A stretch of 64,000 bases of DNA from an uncultured Lachnospiraceae bacterium (GTDB lineage: Bacteria > Bacillota > Clostridia > Lachnospirales > Lachnospiraceae). The notes beneath the pieces are model-generated. The model did not search any database, had not been told where the DNA came from, and worked only from the letters and a program-made list of their open reading frames with translations. The DNA lies in contig CACZIO010000004.1 of the NCBI GenBank assembly GCA_902781215.1, forward strand, positions 62,001 to 126,000, given 5' to 3'. Position numbers and translations under genes: made by a program. Shown here piece after piece: positions 40,700-50,577 of this stretch (positions within the stretch are counted from its first letter, which is position 1; every line of letters begins with the position of its first letter).

Positions 40700-42274
40700 T
40701 TAGGTATATCTTTCGAAGACAGGCTGATCCTTCGGATGGGAGATGCTATAAGACACACACAGTGTACGTGTTTCTCCCGCACCGATCACCATTTTCCAGC
40801 TAAGTTCGCCCGTATTCTGGTTCAGCTCAGCTCCCGCCAGGTTAATTGGCTCGACACTGATGGCACTATTGCGTGAGACAGGAATCTGGTCATAAACCCG
40901 AAATCTCATTTCGTATGGCTTGTCATTTTTAATCTGGATTTCGAATGCGTATTCTTTTCGAACCTGTCCCGTCAGGAGTTTTTTGGATGTATTCTGACGT
41001 ATAAGCTTATACTGCACAGAAACCTGTCCATCCCGTCCCAGGGGTATCGTCACTTCCGGTTCTACACTCTTCTCCCCAAGTTGGACTTCTCCAACATAAT
41101 TGTTTTCCAGGTAAACAGATGCCTTTCCGGAAAATGTTTCTGATATATCTTCTCCTTGAACAATAGCAGCAAGGTAAACTTCAGGTCTCAGGCGCGGAAC
41201 TGCGTCACATACATAGGCTGCTTCCATTGGATAAGACCGGATATTCACAAGATTTCCGCTTTTTCCATTATCTATGTCCCATTTTTCGCTCAGAACATAT
41301 TCCATCATGGTCGGTTGCATGTTTGCTTTGTTTTCTTTCAATTGCAGCGGTTCTAACATTTCATCCGGGCTGCTTTCCATGGCACCCAGAAATGTTGTTG
41401 TTTCCGTGTTCCCTTTAGCGTTTGTATGCAATACAGTCGTCCCCATGACGTTTCCTGAATAACGAAACTCATTATAAGCATTTACATAAAGATAACGTGG
41501 CCTTTGCACTGGCCGTTCATTGGTCATATTCGGATTACCCGAATAAAGCCGCAAAGCAATATTCTCCCAATTATCCTCTGTTTCCTGTGTTACAATCCCT
41601 CTCATTTTTACAGTCATCGGCTGATCCATCGCCTGCACGGAGATTTCAAATCTTGGCTGCCAGGAAGCCTTTGGTTCATAATAGGAAACGGTGAATTCGT
41701 ACTCTCCTTCCAGCTCAGCCCACAAGTCAGCTACTATATAACGTTTATCATTATCATGATTCTCTGCTTCTTCCACTTCCCGACGTTTTTCTTCAAGTAA
41801 CTCTTTCTGCAAACGCAGGTCATCCATCTTTTTGTACAAAGAATCTTTTTTTTCCTGTATTTTCTCCAGAAACTGAATCATCTCATTTGCTGAAAGATTG
41901 TGCGCTTTCGTGATATCGGCATTCTTTTCCCACATTGTGAGATGCTCTTGCACATAGGAATACTCTCTGTCCAACGTATTCATCTGCTTGATCATCTTCT
42001 GGATATCGAGACCTTGTTTCAGACCAGATCCCCGGCCAGACGATATTCCATCATCTTTTATTTCTCTTATGGATCTGACACAAGTACTTCTAGCAGTGAC
42101 ATTTCCTGCAAAGCGGAGGCAAATACTATCATTTTCCATAGAAGATGAGCAGCCATCTATATAAACAACATTTCTGCCCTGTTTGAGACAGGCACGCCCA
42201 TGACGTGATACAACCGCACCGCGCAGATAGATATCCGCTGCTGTTATCTTTGTTTTTAGTTGTGCAATATTCAT
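40700..42274 (-). CDS. DUF4139/mucoidy inhibitor MuiA-like protein
   Basis: 524 residues. The N-terminal strand region (ITAADIYLRGAVVSR) is followed by a long coiled coil (residues ~90-170). The DUF4139 beta-rich domain (YYEPKASWQPRFEISVQ, then LRLYSGNPN) fills the C-terminal half. The family is named after MuiA; its molecular role is not established. Placement between EssC and the LytTR regulator, with a good GAGGGTACTT ribosome site, suggests it belongs to the secretion operon. No signal peptide. Confidence 0.85.
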   Translation of the reverse strand: MNIAQLKTKITAADIYLRGAVVSRHGRACLKQGRNVVYIDGCSSSMENDSICLRFAGNVTARSTCVRSIREIKDDGISSGRGSGLKQGLDIQKMIKQMNTLDREYSYVQEHLTMWEKNADITKAHNLSANEMIQFLEKIQEKKDSLYKKMDDLRLQKELLEEKRREVEEAENHDNDKRYIVADLWAELEGEYEFTVSYYEPKASWQPRFEISVQAMDQPMTVKMRGIVTQETEDNWENIALRLYSGNPNMTNERPVQRPRYLYVNAYNEFRYSGNVMGTTVLHTNAKGNTETTTFLGAMESSPDEMLEPLQLKENKANMQPTMMEYVLSEKWDIDNGKSGNLVNIRSYPMEAAYVCDAVPRLRPEVYLAAIVQGEDISETFSGKASVYLENNYVGEVQLGEKSVEPEVTIPLGRDGQVSVQYKLIRQNTSKKLLTGQVRKEYAFEIQIKNDKPYEMRFRVYDQIPVSRNSAISVEPINLAGAELNQNTGELSWKMVIGAGETRTLCVSYSISHPKDQPVFERYT

Positions 42275-42313
42275 AAGTACCCTCGAATGATCATCATCAG
42301 TCTTTCACAGTTT

Positions 42314-45300
42314 TCACTTCGCCAGCGGAACAACGACATCGATCCCGACGCCTTCCTCTTCATCCGATGCCATGTAGCCGAAGCCCTTCTTCTGAGCCCT
42401 GGACTGCTGGTTGTACGGTACATTCTGGAAGCTGAAGATCTTCTGGCCCTGAAGGTTGCCGCCCAGGTGGATTCCCTTTTTATAGGAACTGAAATGGTTG
42501 TATGCACGGTAGCCGCGAAGGGCCATGTCATCTTCAACCCGCAGGCAGGCAAAGAAGAAGATGTTATGCAGGGAACCCTTCTCCATAATGTTTTCCAGGA
42601 ATCCCGACACGTCGCCCGCCCCCTGGTCGCGCTTGTAGACCATGGTCATAAAATCATTCATATCCGCAATGAACAGATAGATCGGCGGTTCCTGCATCAT
42701 TCTGCGCGCAACGTCATCTTCATCCATTCCCTGTTCGATGAGACCGCGCTTGATCTTGTTGCGGCGGGCAAACTCCGGGAGCAGCTCACTGAAATATTCA
42801 TAGATCTCCTTCGAATCAGAAACATAACGGGCGCCGATTGCCATCGCGGGCTTCTCGAAATCCGTGAAGGACCCGGTCTTCTTCTCAAATATGACGATTT
42901 GTGCGGCCCTGGTTCCTGCTTCCGCAGCATCTGCACCTGCGGTCTGCAGATTTCCGTCTGGCTGTGCCGCCGCTGCCGCATGCAGCAGCAGGCGCATCAG
43001 GTTGGTCTTACCTGTCCTGGCACGACCTGTGATCATAAAGCAATATGTGTGGCGCAGGGAGACTGACGCAATAGAGGCATCCTGGGCAAAGTAGCCGAAC
43101 GGCAGTCTTCCCGGATCCTGCAGGGCCTGGCGGTAGCGGTAATCCTCCTTAAGGATCCGGAGCGTCGGATTTTCCGGAATCTCCGGGATCCTGCGGGCAG
43201 GTTCTCCCTTCCAGGCTGCTTTCATCCTGTCACAGACGGCGGCGATCTTCTGGCCTCGGGAGAAATCATCCTCCGCCTCAATGCAGAGGGCTGTCTGGAA
43301 TTCCAGAGGACGGTCGTCAATGACTGCAATCCCCCTTCCCTTGACATTGGTCTCCGGGATCAGCTGCAGATGGGTGCGCCGAATGATCTCCATATACTTG
43401 AACTTATCCGGCTGCTCCAGGGAGACGATCGATCGAAGATTGTCACCGATTCTGGACGGAATATCGTTTATGCCAAAGCCTGCACCGGATACGACCATGT
43501 AGATACCGTATCCGACACCCTCGCGGGAAAGTCTGAGCAGAACATCGTCATATTTATCATTCGTTTTTGTGCGGAAGCCGGCAAAGTTATCGATCACGAC
43601 CAGGATGGCAGGAAGCTTCATTCCATAGGCCTGGACATACTGGGAAAAGTTACCGCCCTGCAGGGCTGTGCGCCGCTCGTCCATAAGTGTGCTCAGCATA
43701 TGGAAAAACTTTTCCTGGCGGTCCTCCTGTACCTCTGTCACAATACCGCCGACATGGGGTGCATTCGCGAAACATCCCAGCAGATTGCTGGAGAAATCCA
43801 GCAGATACAGCTGAAGGGCCTGCGGTGAGTATCGGCTGATCAGGCCGAAGATCATGGTCTGCAGGAAGGTACTCTTACCGCTGACGACCTGGCCGCATAA
43901 TGCCATATGGCCCCCGTCGGAAAAACTGATGTGCATCGGGCGCTGTGCCTGCTGCTCGGGGTCGTCATACAGACCGATCACCGTTTCCAGCGACCATTTT
44001 CCGGGATGACAGCGAACTCTGTCTCCCTCCCTGAACTGATTTTCCTCAGGGAGTATTTCACCCGCCGAAGCCGGCCATGTCCGGCCATCGAAACACAGGT
44101 CTGCATAACCGGGATCCGTCAGCGCCTCCATCTCGTTCAGGTTCTGCAGATACAGTGTCTGGGGCAGGACAGGAAGCCAGAGTTGATCACTCTGCCGATA
44201 GCCGGCCCTTTTGACAAGCTGGGAAAGGTATTCGATCACAGCATCCAGCTGCGTCTTCTCCTTGACCGCAGATTTGGCCGGTGCGCCAACCGTTGCTGTC
44301 AGGTTGGAGACCCCCGCAGGGCCGGCTTCTGTTCCCCCGGCCGCCCCGGTCTGTCCGGCTGCTGTAGCGTTATCTGTCACCACAATGCGTTTTTTGCGGG
44401 CTCCGACCAGGTCAGCCCTGCCGGTCCGTCCGATCATGGAAGCCGCCGCACTGCTCTTGCCCTCTCCCTCCGTATAAACGGCGCCGCTGTATCCCGACTG
44501 GAACAGTTCAAAGATTTCATCATTGCCGACCTGCAGAAAGCAGCGTCCGGCCTGGGTAAGGAAGGCGGCATCGGGACGGTGGAGCATATCCATGGAATCC
44601 TGCCGGTCCTGTACACGCAGACACAGACGGAATTTTGAGTTGGACCAGATGTTGTCGTCCACGGTACCGCTTGGTTTCTGTGTCGCCAGGATCAGATGCA
44701 CGCCAAGGGAACGTCCCACCTGGGCGACGCTGATCAGTTCCTGCATGAACTCAGGCTCCTCCCGCTTCAGTTCCGCAAATTCGTCGATGATGATGAACAG
44801 ATGCGGGACAGGAATGGAAGCCTCGTGGCTCTTGTATAACCGTGTGTACAGATTGATATTATTGACACCGTTTTCCGCGAAGATACGCTGTCTGCGCATA
44901 TTTTCGCTCTTGATGCTGATCATGGCGCGGCGGACCTGGTTGCCGGAGAGGTTGGAGATCTGTCCCGCCAGATGAGGGAGACCCGAAAACAGGTTGGCCA
45001 TTCCGCCGCCCTTGAAGTCGATGATAAAGAAGCTGACATCCTCCGGGCTGAAATTGATCGCTAGCGAGAGGATATAAGTCTGCAGTGTCTCGGATTTTCC
45101 GGATCCTGTCGTGCCGGCGATCAGGCCGTGCGGTCCGTGAAACTTTTCGTGAATATCGAGATAACAGTCCGCCCCTCCCGCCTTGCGGCCGACCAGTGCC
45201 TTCATGCTGTTATAGTTTCTGTTTTTGCGCCAGCGGTCCAGCACATTGAATTCCTGCAGTGTGTTGACCCCGTACATCTCAAAGAAGCTGATGCCGGACG

Positions 45301-47275
45301 GGATCTCACTGTTGGACTCAACCTCCCGCACATGAATATTGGAGAGACGGCGACCGAAATCCTCCAGTTCCTGCCTGCTGATGGAATCGGGCGTGAACTT
45401 GTGTCTTTTCTCCTCCTGCATATCCATCAGGTTGTAGATGCCCGTGAAGAACTGATCGTTCTCTATTACGGTTTCACATGCATTGGGGAGCTGTTCCACC
45501 GATTCAACCATCAGAAAAGTCGTCAGTCCGTATTCAGGCTGCGCATCATAGATATATTTACTGAGTAGTTCTCCCTCCAGAATGGAAGGATCTGATACGA
45601 AGACCACATAGTGAGGCTTTGCGATCCCGGCCTTTCGAGTGCCCTGTCCGCCGCTCTTCTCCAGCCGGGTCCTTAAAACGTTCGATAATTCAAAGAAAAT
45701 ATCGCGGATCTCTATCTCATTTGCCGCCATATAGCGGGTGCTCTTGTCCTCCGACCACACATGGGGAAGCCAGCGCATGCACTCCCAGTCTTCCAGTGTG
45801 GCATATTCCTCTTCGCGGTAGATAAAAACCAGTTTGACGTCTGTATAGCAATGCGCGGCTGTGATGCCCGCCACAATTGTATGCATCATCTGCAGAGCGC
45901 CGCGTTTCTCCGCGCCGCCCACGATACCGATCAGGGCATGTTTCATCAGATCCACGCCGACCGGGACCTGGTGAAGCATTTTGTACTGGTCCCGGATCAC
46001 CTGAGGCTTCTTTAAAAGCGTGTCATTGACCAGTGAAAATTTTTCTTTCGGGACAGAGATCTCCACCTGGAAGGGGCTGTCCCCCAGACCAAGCCTTGTA
46101 TAGAGGAAGTCCGCATGCGTAAAGTTGCGGTTCCACAGGCGGTGCTCCTGACGGCCGTAACGGACACACTGCTGCGCGGAAGGATAAATCGCGTTCATGG
46201 CGGAAGTGTTGTGGCGGTACTGCTCCTGCACCTTTTCCGCGACCTCCACCAGGTAGTTGCTGTAGGCGTTGAAGCGCTGCTCCTCGTCCTCCGCCAGCTC
46301 CTTTTTGGTATAGTTTAAATTGAGAACCGCCCAGATGGCTCCGATCACCGCTGCGCCGACAGCTGTGATCAGGCCGGTGTACATAAACACGCCTGAGCTT
46401 CGTCCGGAAATCTGGGAAGCGATCACACTCATCATGCATCCCAGGGACATGGGAATAGCCATGGTAAAGGCAGGTCCGATGACCATAAAAGCCGGCCGCT
46501 GTTTCTGCGTGCGGGGTGCCGGCGGCGCTTCTATTTCGATCGGCTCTCTGTACAGAGAGGGAAGGTCTCGCGGAGAACGATTAAACCAGTTCTCTGACTT
46601 CGCTGCCCCGTTACCCTGCTCTGTATTATCATGGACGGCGGGCGGGTCGATCCGCAGCGGGGCCAGCCTGTTTTCATCGATGTACAGCTCGCCACAGTTG
46701 TTCCCGACCAGCATCAGCGGATCCATAAAGATCATATGGAGGCCGAAAATATCGATTTGCTCTCCATAGCTGAGCCTTCTGGATCCATAGACACGCTGGT
46801 TTCCGATGAAAACGCCGTTTCTGCTGTTGTCCACGATATACCAGCCGTCATGCTGCCGCCGCAGTAATGCGTGCGAGGCACTGGTGAGCCCCATGAAGTT
46901 GTAACAAATCGTATTGTCGCTCGTTGCCCCGATGGTAATATCACCCTGCCGGGAGATATCATACTTCTCCATGACCCGGAAAGTGATCGGAACATCCGAT
47001 GTCATGATCGTCAGCTTTTCCTGATGTCTGGTCATGATCTGCAGGATCTGCTCACCCTTCAGGAGCATCTTCCCGACAGGGATCTTATCTGCCAGCACCT
47101 GATAATCGCGGCTTCCCCGGAGGGTCCATCCGGCTGCCGCCCGCTCCAGTTGCAGCGTGATGTCCTCCTGCAGATTATAGATACTTCTGTGGAGCCTCAC
47201 GCGGTAGTCAGTATCGTAGATATTCGGAAGCAGTTCCTCCCTGCAGATTTTCTTATTGTAGATCAGCAGAATCAT
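42314..47275 (-). CDS. essC: EssC/YukB-type FtsK/SpoIIIE ATPase of type VII secretion
   Basis: 1653 residues; the motor and substrate-recruiting channel of type VII secretion. Order: an N-terminal FHA-like region, a clear FHA domain (residues ~105-190, ITIGATSDN, SHALLRR, NSRNGVFIGNQRV), and two TM helices (~270-320). Three ATPase modules follow. P-loops are GTTGSGKS (Lys727), GQVVSGKS (Lys1134) and GRARTGKT (Lys1423). Module 1 also has the Walker B LFIIIDEFAEL, so all the key residues are there; modules 2 and 3 are more divergent. The FHA domain can bind phosphothreonine. No EsaA, EssA or canonical EssB gene is recognisable nearby. Confidence 0.95.
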   Translation of the reverse strand: MILLIYNKKICREELLPNIYDTDYRVRLHRSIYNLQEDITLQLERAAAGWTLRGSRDYQVLADKIPVGKMLLKGEQILQIMTRHQEKLTIMTSDVPITFRVMEKYDISRQGDITIGATSDNTICYNFMGLTSASHALLRRQHDGWYIVDNSRNGVFIGNQRVYGSRRLSYGEQIDIFGLHMIFMDPLMLVGNNCGELYIDENRLAPLRIDPPAVHDNTEQGNGAAKSENWFNRSPRDLPSLYREPIEIEAPPAPRTQKQRPAFMVIGPAFTMAIPMSLGCMMSVIASQISGRSSGVFMYTGLITAVGAAVIGAIWAVLNLNYTKKELAEDEEQRFNAYSNYLVEVAEKVQEQYRHNTSAMNAIYPSAQQCVRYGRQEHRLWNRNFTHADFLYTRLGLGDSPFQVEISVPKEKFSLVNDTLLKKPQVIRDQYKMLHQVPVGVDLMKHALIGIVGGAEKRGALQMMHTIVAGITAAHCYTDVKLVFIYREEEYATLEDWECMRWLPHVWSEDKSTRYMAANEIEIRDIFFELSNVLRTRLEKSGGQGTRKAGIAKPHYVVFVSDPSILEGELLSKYIYDAQPEYGLTTFLMVESVEQLPNACETVIENDQFFTGIYNLMDMQEEKRHKFTPDSISRQELEDFGRRLSNIHVREVESNSEIPSGISFFEMYGVNTLQEFNVLDRWRKNRNYNSMKALVGRKAGGADCYLDIHEKFHGPHGLIAGTTGSGKSETLQTYILSLAINFSPEDVSFFIIDFKGGGMANLFSGLPHLAGQISNLSGNQVRRAMISIKSENMRRQRIFAENGVNNINLYTRLYKSHEASIPVPHLFIIIDEFAELKREEPEFMQELISVAQVGRSLGVHLILATQKPSGTVDDNIWSNSKFRLCLRVQDRQDSMDMLHRPDAAFLTQAGRCFLQVGNDEIFELFQSGYSGAVYTEGEGKSSAAASMIGRTGRADLVGARKKRIVVTDNATAAGQTGAAGGTEAGPAGVSNLTATVGAPAKSAVKEKTQLDAVIEYLSQLVKRAGYRQSDQLWLPVLPQTLYLQNLNEMEALTDPGYADLCFDGRTWPASAGEILPEENQFREGDRVRCHPGKWSLETVIGLYDDPEQQAQRPMHISFSDGGHMALCGQVVSGKSTFLQTMIFGLISRYSPQALQLYLLDFSSNLLGCFANAPHVGGIVTEVQEDRQEKFFHMLSTLMDERRTALQGGNFSQYVQAYGMKLPAILVVIDNFAGFRTKTNDKYDDVLLRLSREGVGYGIYMVVSGAGFGINDIPSRIGDNLRSIVSLEQPDKFKYMEIIRRTHLQLIPETNVKGRGIAVIDDRPLEFQTALCIEAEDDFSRGQKIAAVCDRMKAAWKGEPARRIPEIPENPTLRILKEDYRYRQALQDPGRLPFGYFAQDASIASVSLRHTYCFMITGRARTGKTNLMRLLLHAAAAAQPDGNLQTAGADAAEAGTRAAQIVIFEKKTGSFTDFEKPAMAIGARYVSDSKEIYEYFSELLPEFARRNKIKRGLIEQGMDEDDVARRMMQEPPIYLFIADMNDFMTMVYKRDQGAGDVSGFLENIMEKGSLHNIFFFACLRVEDDMALRGYRAYNHFSSYKKGIHLGGNLQGQKIFSFQNVPYNQQSRAQKKGFGYMASDEEEGVGIDVVVPLAK

Positions 47276-47346
47276 ATTGGCTGTAATGACCTCCGTACTC
47301 AGTACTTTTCAAGTATCTCGAGACAATCTGAGCTGTAACAATGTTT

Positions 47347-47874
47347 CTACAGAAAGGCGGAATCGATCCAGAAGACGTTGACCAGCATCTGCTTATTTCC
47401 GATCAGGATCCTGTCGCCGTCATAGACCTTCGTCCTGCCCCGCACCCAGCTTTTCTGAAAGCCGTGTATCACCATAGTCCCGTTCGTTGACCGCAGATCC
47501 TCCAGCAGCAGATCATTGCCATGGCGGTAAAAAACACAGTGCTGCATCGATACTTCATCATCCGGAATCATGACCTGATTGCCCTCCGGCTGACGCCCGA
47601 TCCGCACGCCTTCAGATGGATCAAAGACATACGAGACCTTCTCATTTTCCTTCCAGGACAGGGCGATGATCATGCGATATCGTTCCTGCGTTTTTCTATT
47701 CTTTTTTTCGATCAGGCTGTCGTTAAGTCTCTGCTCCTTGACGAGCTTTTTTGCCGCGTTTTTCAACTCCTTCATCGCTGTCTTTTTTCGATTGCTGCTG
47801 ACAGCCAGAGTGATTGCCGCGGCCGCACAGGAGAGGACCGCGATGATGATGATCAAAGGCACTGGATTGTTCAT
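47347..47874 (-). CDS. Membrane-anchored FHA protein
   Basis: 175 residues. N-terminal TM helix (LIIIIAVLSCAAAAITLAV), a basic coiled segment, then an FHA domain: VRIGRQPEGNQVMI, VSMQHCVF, LRSTNGTMV, GDRILIG. It lies directly upstream of essC in the transcript. Probably a phosphothreonine reader that links the kinases to the secretion machinery (inference). Confidence 0.88.
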   Translation of the reverse strand: MNNPVPLIIIIAVLSCAAAAITLAVSSNRKKTAMKELKNAAKKLVKEQRLNDSLIEKKNRKTQERYRMIIALSWKENEKVSYVFDPSEGVRIGRQPEGNQVMIPDDEVSMQHCVFYRHGNDLLLEDLRSTNGTMVIHGFQKSWVRGRTKVYDGDRILIGNKQMLVNVFWIDSAFL

Positions 47875-47893
47875 GTTCTTTTACTATTCCCTG

Positions 47894-48667
47894 TTATGCC
47901 GCCGGTCTGATTTCCTTCACCATATACTGCATCCTGCCGAGCTGCAGGATATCGCCCTCCTCCAGGAGGACCGGCTGCCAGACAGGGTGACCGTTCTTTC
48001 TGGTAATGTTCACGTTGGAAAGGTTCTCCAACATGATTCCCTTGTCCGTCACATAGAGGCAGAACTGGGACCGGCTCACGGTTGCATCCATGCTCAGATA
48101 TAATCTGCCGGAATTCATGGTGGAGTTCATAATACGGCCCACGATGAGGTGATCCCTGAAGTCCCTGGATACCCTTCGTCCCGAGGACATTTCCATAAAG
48201 CCAACGCGCCAGCGAGGGCTGTCATGCGAGGTTCTCTCAGACGGCGCTGCCTGGTTCATGAAGGCGGCATTGTTCTTACCCACCCCCGGGGTTATGACTG
48301 TCTTTTTAACCTGCCGCATAGGTGCAGGTCCTGAATGAACGCGATGATCCGTTTTCGAAGCGGAACGATGCGCAGGGCTCCGGTATGTCATGGACTCGGA
48401 GGGATATCCTCCCGTTGCAGATCTTCGGGAGTTTACGGCGCGAGGATGATCTCTCCACTCCGCGCGGCCGGGGCGGAATGTCTGATCGTTCCCGCGCAGA
48501 TCCGGTTCATACAGGTCATATATCCGGGTCACCTGCGGCGAAGGATAGCTGTTCCAGCCTCCGCGCTGGTCCTGTCTGTCCCGCTGCAGAAGCGCGATCA
48601 GCAATACGATCGCTATGGTTGCAAGCAGAACCAGCTCGATCATAAGTACGATCTCAAGAGTCGTCAT
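47894..48667 (-). CDS. Membrane-anchored FHA protein with Arg/Ser-rich linker
   Basis: 257 residues. N-terminal TM helix (IVLMIELVLLATIAIVLLIALL), then a ~110-residue Arg/Ser/Pro-rich linker with many possible phosphorylation sites. The C-terminal FHA domain has HLIVGRIMNS, ATVSRSQFCLY, LSNVNITRKNG and EGDILQLGRMQY. AAGGAGAGAGATGAT precedes the ATG; 19 bases separate it from the next FHA gene. Likely partner of the kinases and EssC. Confidence 0.87.
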   Translation of the reverse strand: MTTLEIVLMIELVLLATIAIVLLIALLQRDRQDQRGGWNSYPSPQVTRIYDLYEPDLRGNDQTFRPGRAEWRDHPRAVNSRRSATGGYPSESMTYRSPAHRSASKTDHRVHSGPAPMRQVKKTVITPGVGKNNAAFMNQAAPSERTSHDSPRWRVGFMEMSSGRRVSRDFRDHLIVGRIMNSTMNSGRLYLSMDATVSRSQFCLYVTDKGIMLENLSNVNITRKNGHPVWQPVLLEEGDILQLGRMQYMVKEIRPAA

Positions 48668-48682
48668 ATCATCTCTCTCCTT

Positions 48683-50209
48683 TTAGTTTTCATAATCTGC
48701 AGGATAATTTACGAAAAAGTATTCACAGTCAAGTCCGAAGTCCTTCTGTTTCATCTCAAAATCCTGCACATTGTTTTCGAACTGCAGAACTGCCGCTCCG
48801 CTGCCATCCACACGGTCGACACGATAGGTTCCCGTGTATGTATACCGGTCACTGTCGTAGTTCTCCCCGAACAGGGGGAAAATGCATTCCAGATGGTAAG
48901 TCATATCATCATTGAGCAGCAGAGATGCCTCTATGGCACCATCTCCTGTATTGTTCTTGTAGCCCTCGTACAGGCCATAGGGAAGTCCCACTGACTCCAT
49001 TGTTATGCGTTCCGGCGCATTCCGGCTGCTGCCTTCACCTCCGGGCTTGTCACCGGTTGAATCCGGCGAAGAACCGCCTGATCCGCCGGCGCTTTTCAGG
49101 ACACCGTGGTCGATCGTGCAGACATACCACATGTCTCCATTGATCTGTCCACCGCTGACATGATAGGTCTGAACCGACTGCCCGGGCAGATAGACCTTGA
49201 CCGTTGCACCGCTCCCTTCCAGTGTCCCGGTCGAGGGATTAAAGTTGTGCACATAGAACTCATAAGTTCCGTTCAGGTTATAAATGGTGGTCGTCTCAGG
49301 ACCATAGTAGTCCGTATCATCCAGATCCAGGTCCGCGATCGGTCCGTTCCCATCTGAACTGGATTTGTCACTGTAATATACATGGATTGCCCTGCCGCTG
49401 TCGGTTGTTCCGGTCAAATGCGAATCCAGATCCGAAGGGCTGCTTCCCCATTCCAGAACGATCCTGGCCTCGCCGGTCGAAAGCTCCTTTGTGAGGACAA
49501 AGTCTTCCTCTGCCTCTGTTTCCTCCTCCGCGATCTCAATGTCGCGATATTCAGTGATATAGCCGGAACCTCCCAGTTCCACCGTGTAGGTTCCCGCCGG
49601 AAGTTCTGTCTCATAGCTTCCGTCCGACCCGGTCTCCCCGACTGCCAGCACATCTCCGGTCTGGTCCCCTTCCGCGCGGAACTGCAGTGTGATCCCGTTG
49701 ACAGGGTCTCCGGTCTGGGCATCGATGATCTCGCCGGTCATGCTGATCCGCGGCAGCTCAGCATCGATTTCATCAAGCCCCGGCGTCCGGGATGGATCCT
49801 GGTCCTTATCCTTGTCCGCGGATATATCACTCTGCGCTCCTCCCATGTTGAGCACCTCCGGGTGTGCATCAAAAAAGTGGAACCACAGTGTATACAGCTT
49901 CTTGCTGTTCGTCCTCTGATAGCCTGTCCACAGTGTACTTCTGGCCATCTCAAACTGCCCTGTCGCCACATACGTGTTTGACAGGCCTTCATATGCTGTA
50001 ACCGAAGTCTCATCGGCCTCGATCGCATCCTTATAGCGCAGGATCGCGGTCTCATAATCGCCCTTTGCATAGGCCTCCTCCGCGCGCCGGATACTGTCTC
50101 TGTAAAGAAAGGCTCCGCCCTGCGGCAAAGAATAAAGCAGCGCAAAAGCAATGACAGCCACAGCCATGATCGCTGTGATCAGAAGTATTTTTCTACGTTT
50201 ATCCGTCAT
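48683..50209 (-). CDS. Membrane protein with TPR, carboxypeptidase-regulatory-like and YfaP-like domains
   Basis: 508 residues from the ATG at 50209, eight bases after AGGGGGA. One TM helix (ILLITAIMAVAVIAFALLY) leads to two TPR-like repeats (AEEAYAKGDYETAILRYKDAI), all probably outside the cell. A beta-sandwich regulatory-like domain (GEIIDAQTGDPVNGITLQF) and a YfaP/DUF2135-like domain (VLEWGSSPSDLDSHLTG, YEFYVHNFN) follow. The final ~100 residues are a beta-rich tail. It overlaps the small gene upstream by 11 bases. Probably an envelope component of the secretion machine; not a known Ess protein. Confidence 0.8.
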   Translation of the reverse strand: MTDKRRKILLITAIMAVAVIAFALLYSLPQGGAFLYRDSIRRAEEAYAKGDYETAILRYKDAIEADETSVTAYEGLSNTYVATGQFEMARSTLWTGYQRTNSKKLYTLWFHFFDAHPEVLNMGGAQSDISADKDKDQDPSRTPGLDEIDAELPRISMTGEIIDAQTGDPVNGITLQFRAEGDQTGDVLAVGETGSDGSYETELPAGTYTVELGGSGYITEYRDIEIAEEETEAEEDFVLTKELSTGEARIVLEWGSSPSDLDSHLTGTTDSGRAIHVYYSDKSSSDGNGPIADLDLDDTDYYGPETTTIYNLNGTYEFYVHNFNPSTGTLEGSGATVKVYLPGQSVQTYHVSGGQINGDMWYVCTIDHGVLKSAGGSGGSSPDSTGDKPGGEGSSRNAPERITMESVGLPYGLYEGYKNNTGDGAIEASLLLNDDMTYHLECIFPLFGENYDSDRYTYTGTYRVDRVDGSGAAVLQFENNVQDFEMKQKDFGLDCEYFFVNYPADYEN

Positions 50210-50339
50210 ATCCATTCCCCCTCTGTTCCGCCTCATAGGCCTTGACCCACCGGTTGAGGACCCATTGCGTCAATATAAAAAACACAACGCCTGTACCAAT
50301 CAGGATATATCCTGTCAGACTCATCACCGAAGCACTCAT
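50199..50339 (-). CDS. 46-residue single-pass membrane protein
   Basis: Minus-strand frame from the ATG at 50339 to the TAA at 50199. The start region MSASVMSLTG is followed by a hydrophobic helix (YILIGTGVVFFILTQWVL) and a basic/acidic cytoplasmic tail ending GNGYDG. GGAGAGGATTGTTC is a well-placed ribosome site. Its end overlaps the start of 48683-50209 by 11 bases, which supports real, coupled translation. Function unknown; small TM subunits (EssA and others) occur in type VII systems. Confidence 0.7.
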   Translation of the reverse strand: MSASVMSLTGYILIGTGVVFFILTQWVLNRWVKAYEAEQRGNGYDG

Positions 50340-50525
50340 GAACAATCCTCTCCATTTCCCGAATAAGCGGTACTATTACATCTCTGCACCGGCATCCTTA
50401 GTCCCCGCTCGTGCCGTTCTCTGTCTACATGTATTATTCTGTACTCTTTCAACCATGCCGGAGCACGAATTGCGCAGGCATCGCCAATGAAAATTTCGCG
50501 GAGGTGGTTTTTTGTTGGCATCACC

Positions 50526-50553
50526 GGATGCTTGTGCTCCGTCACAAGCATCC
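50526..50553. other. Perfect 11-bp inverted repeat between kinase-TPR gene and small membrane gene
   Basis: GGATGCTTGTG and CACAAGCATCC around a six-base loop. No T-run on either strand, so not a classic terminator. In the minus transcript it sits 25 bases after the kinase stop and ~190 bases before the small membrane gene. It may be an attenuator, an RNA-processing stem or an operator. Confidence 0.5.
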
Positions 50554-50577
50554 AGAACCCTGCAGGCGCCGATACAC

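Noticed and set aside
10334..50209. Long antisense frames opposite the kinases, RHS, EssC and surface protein genes
   Set aside because: They lack ribosome sites and domains and mirror the codon bias of the real genes on the minus strand.
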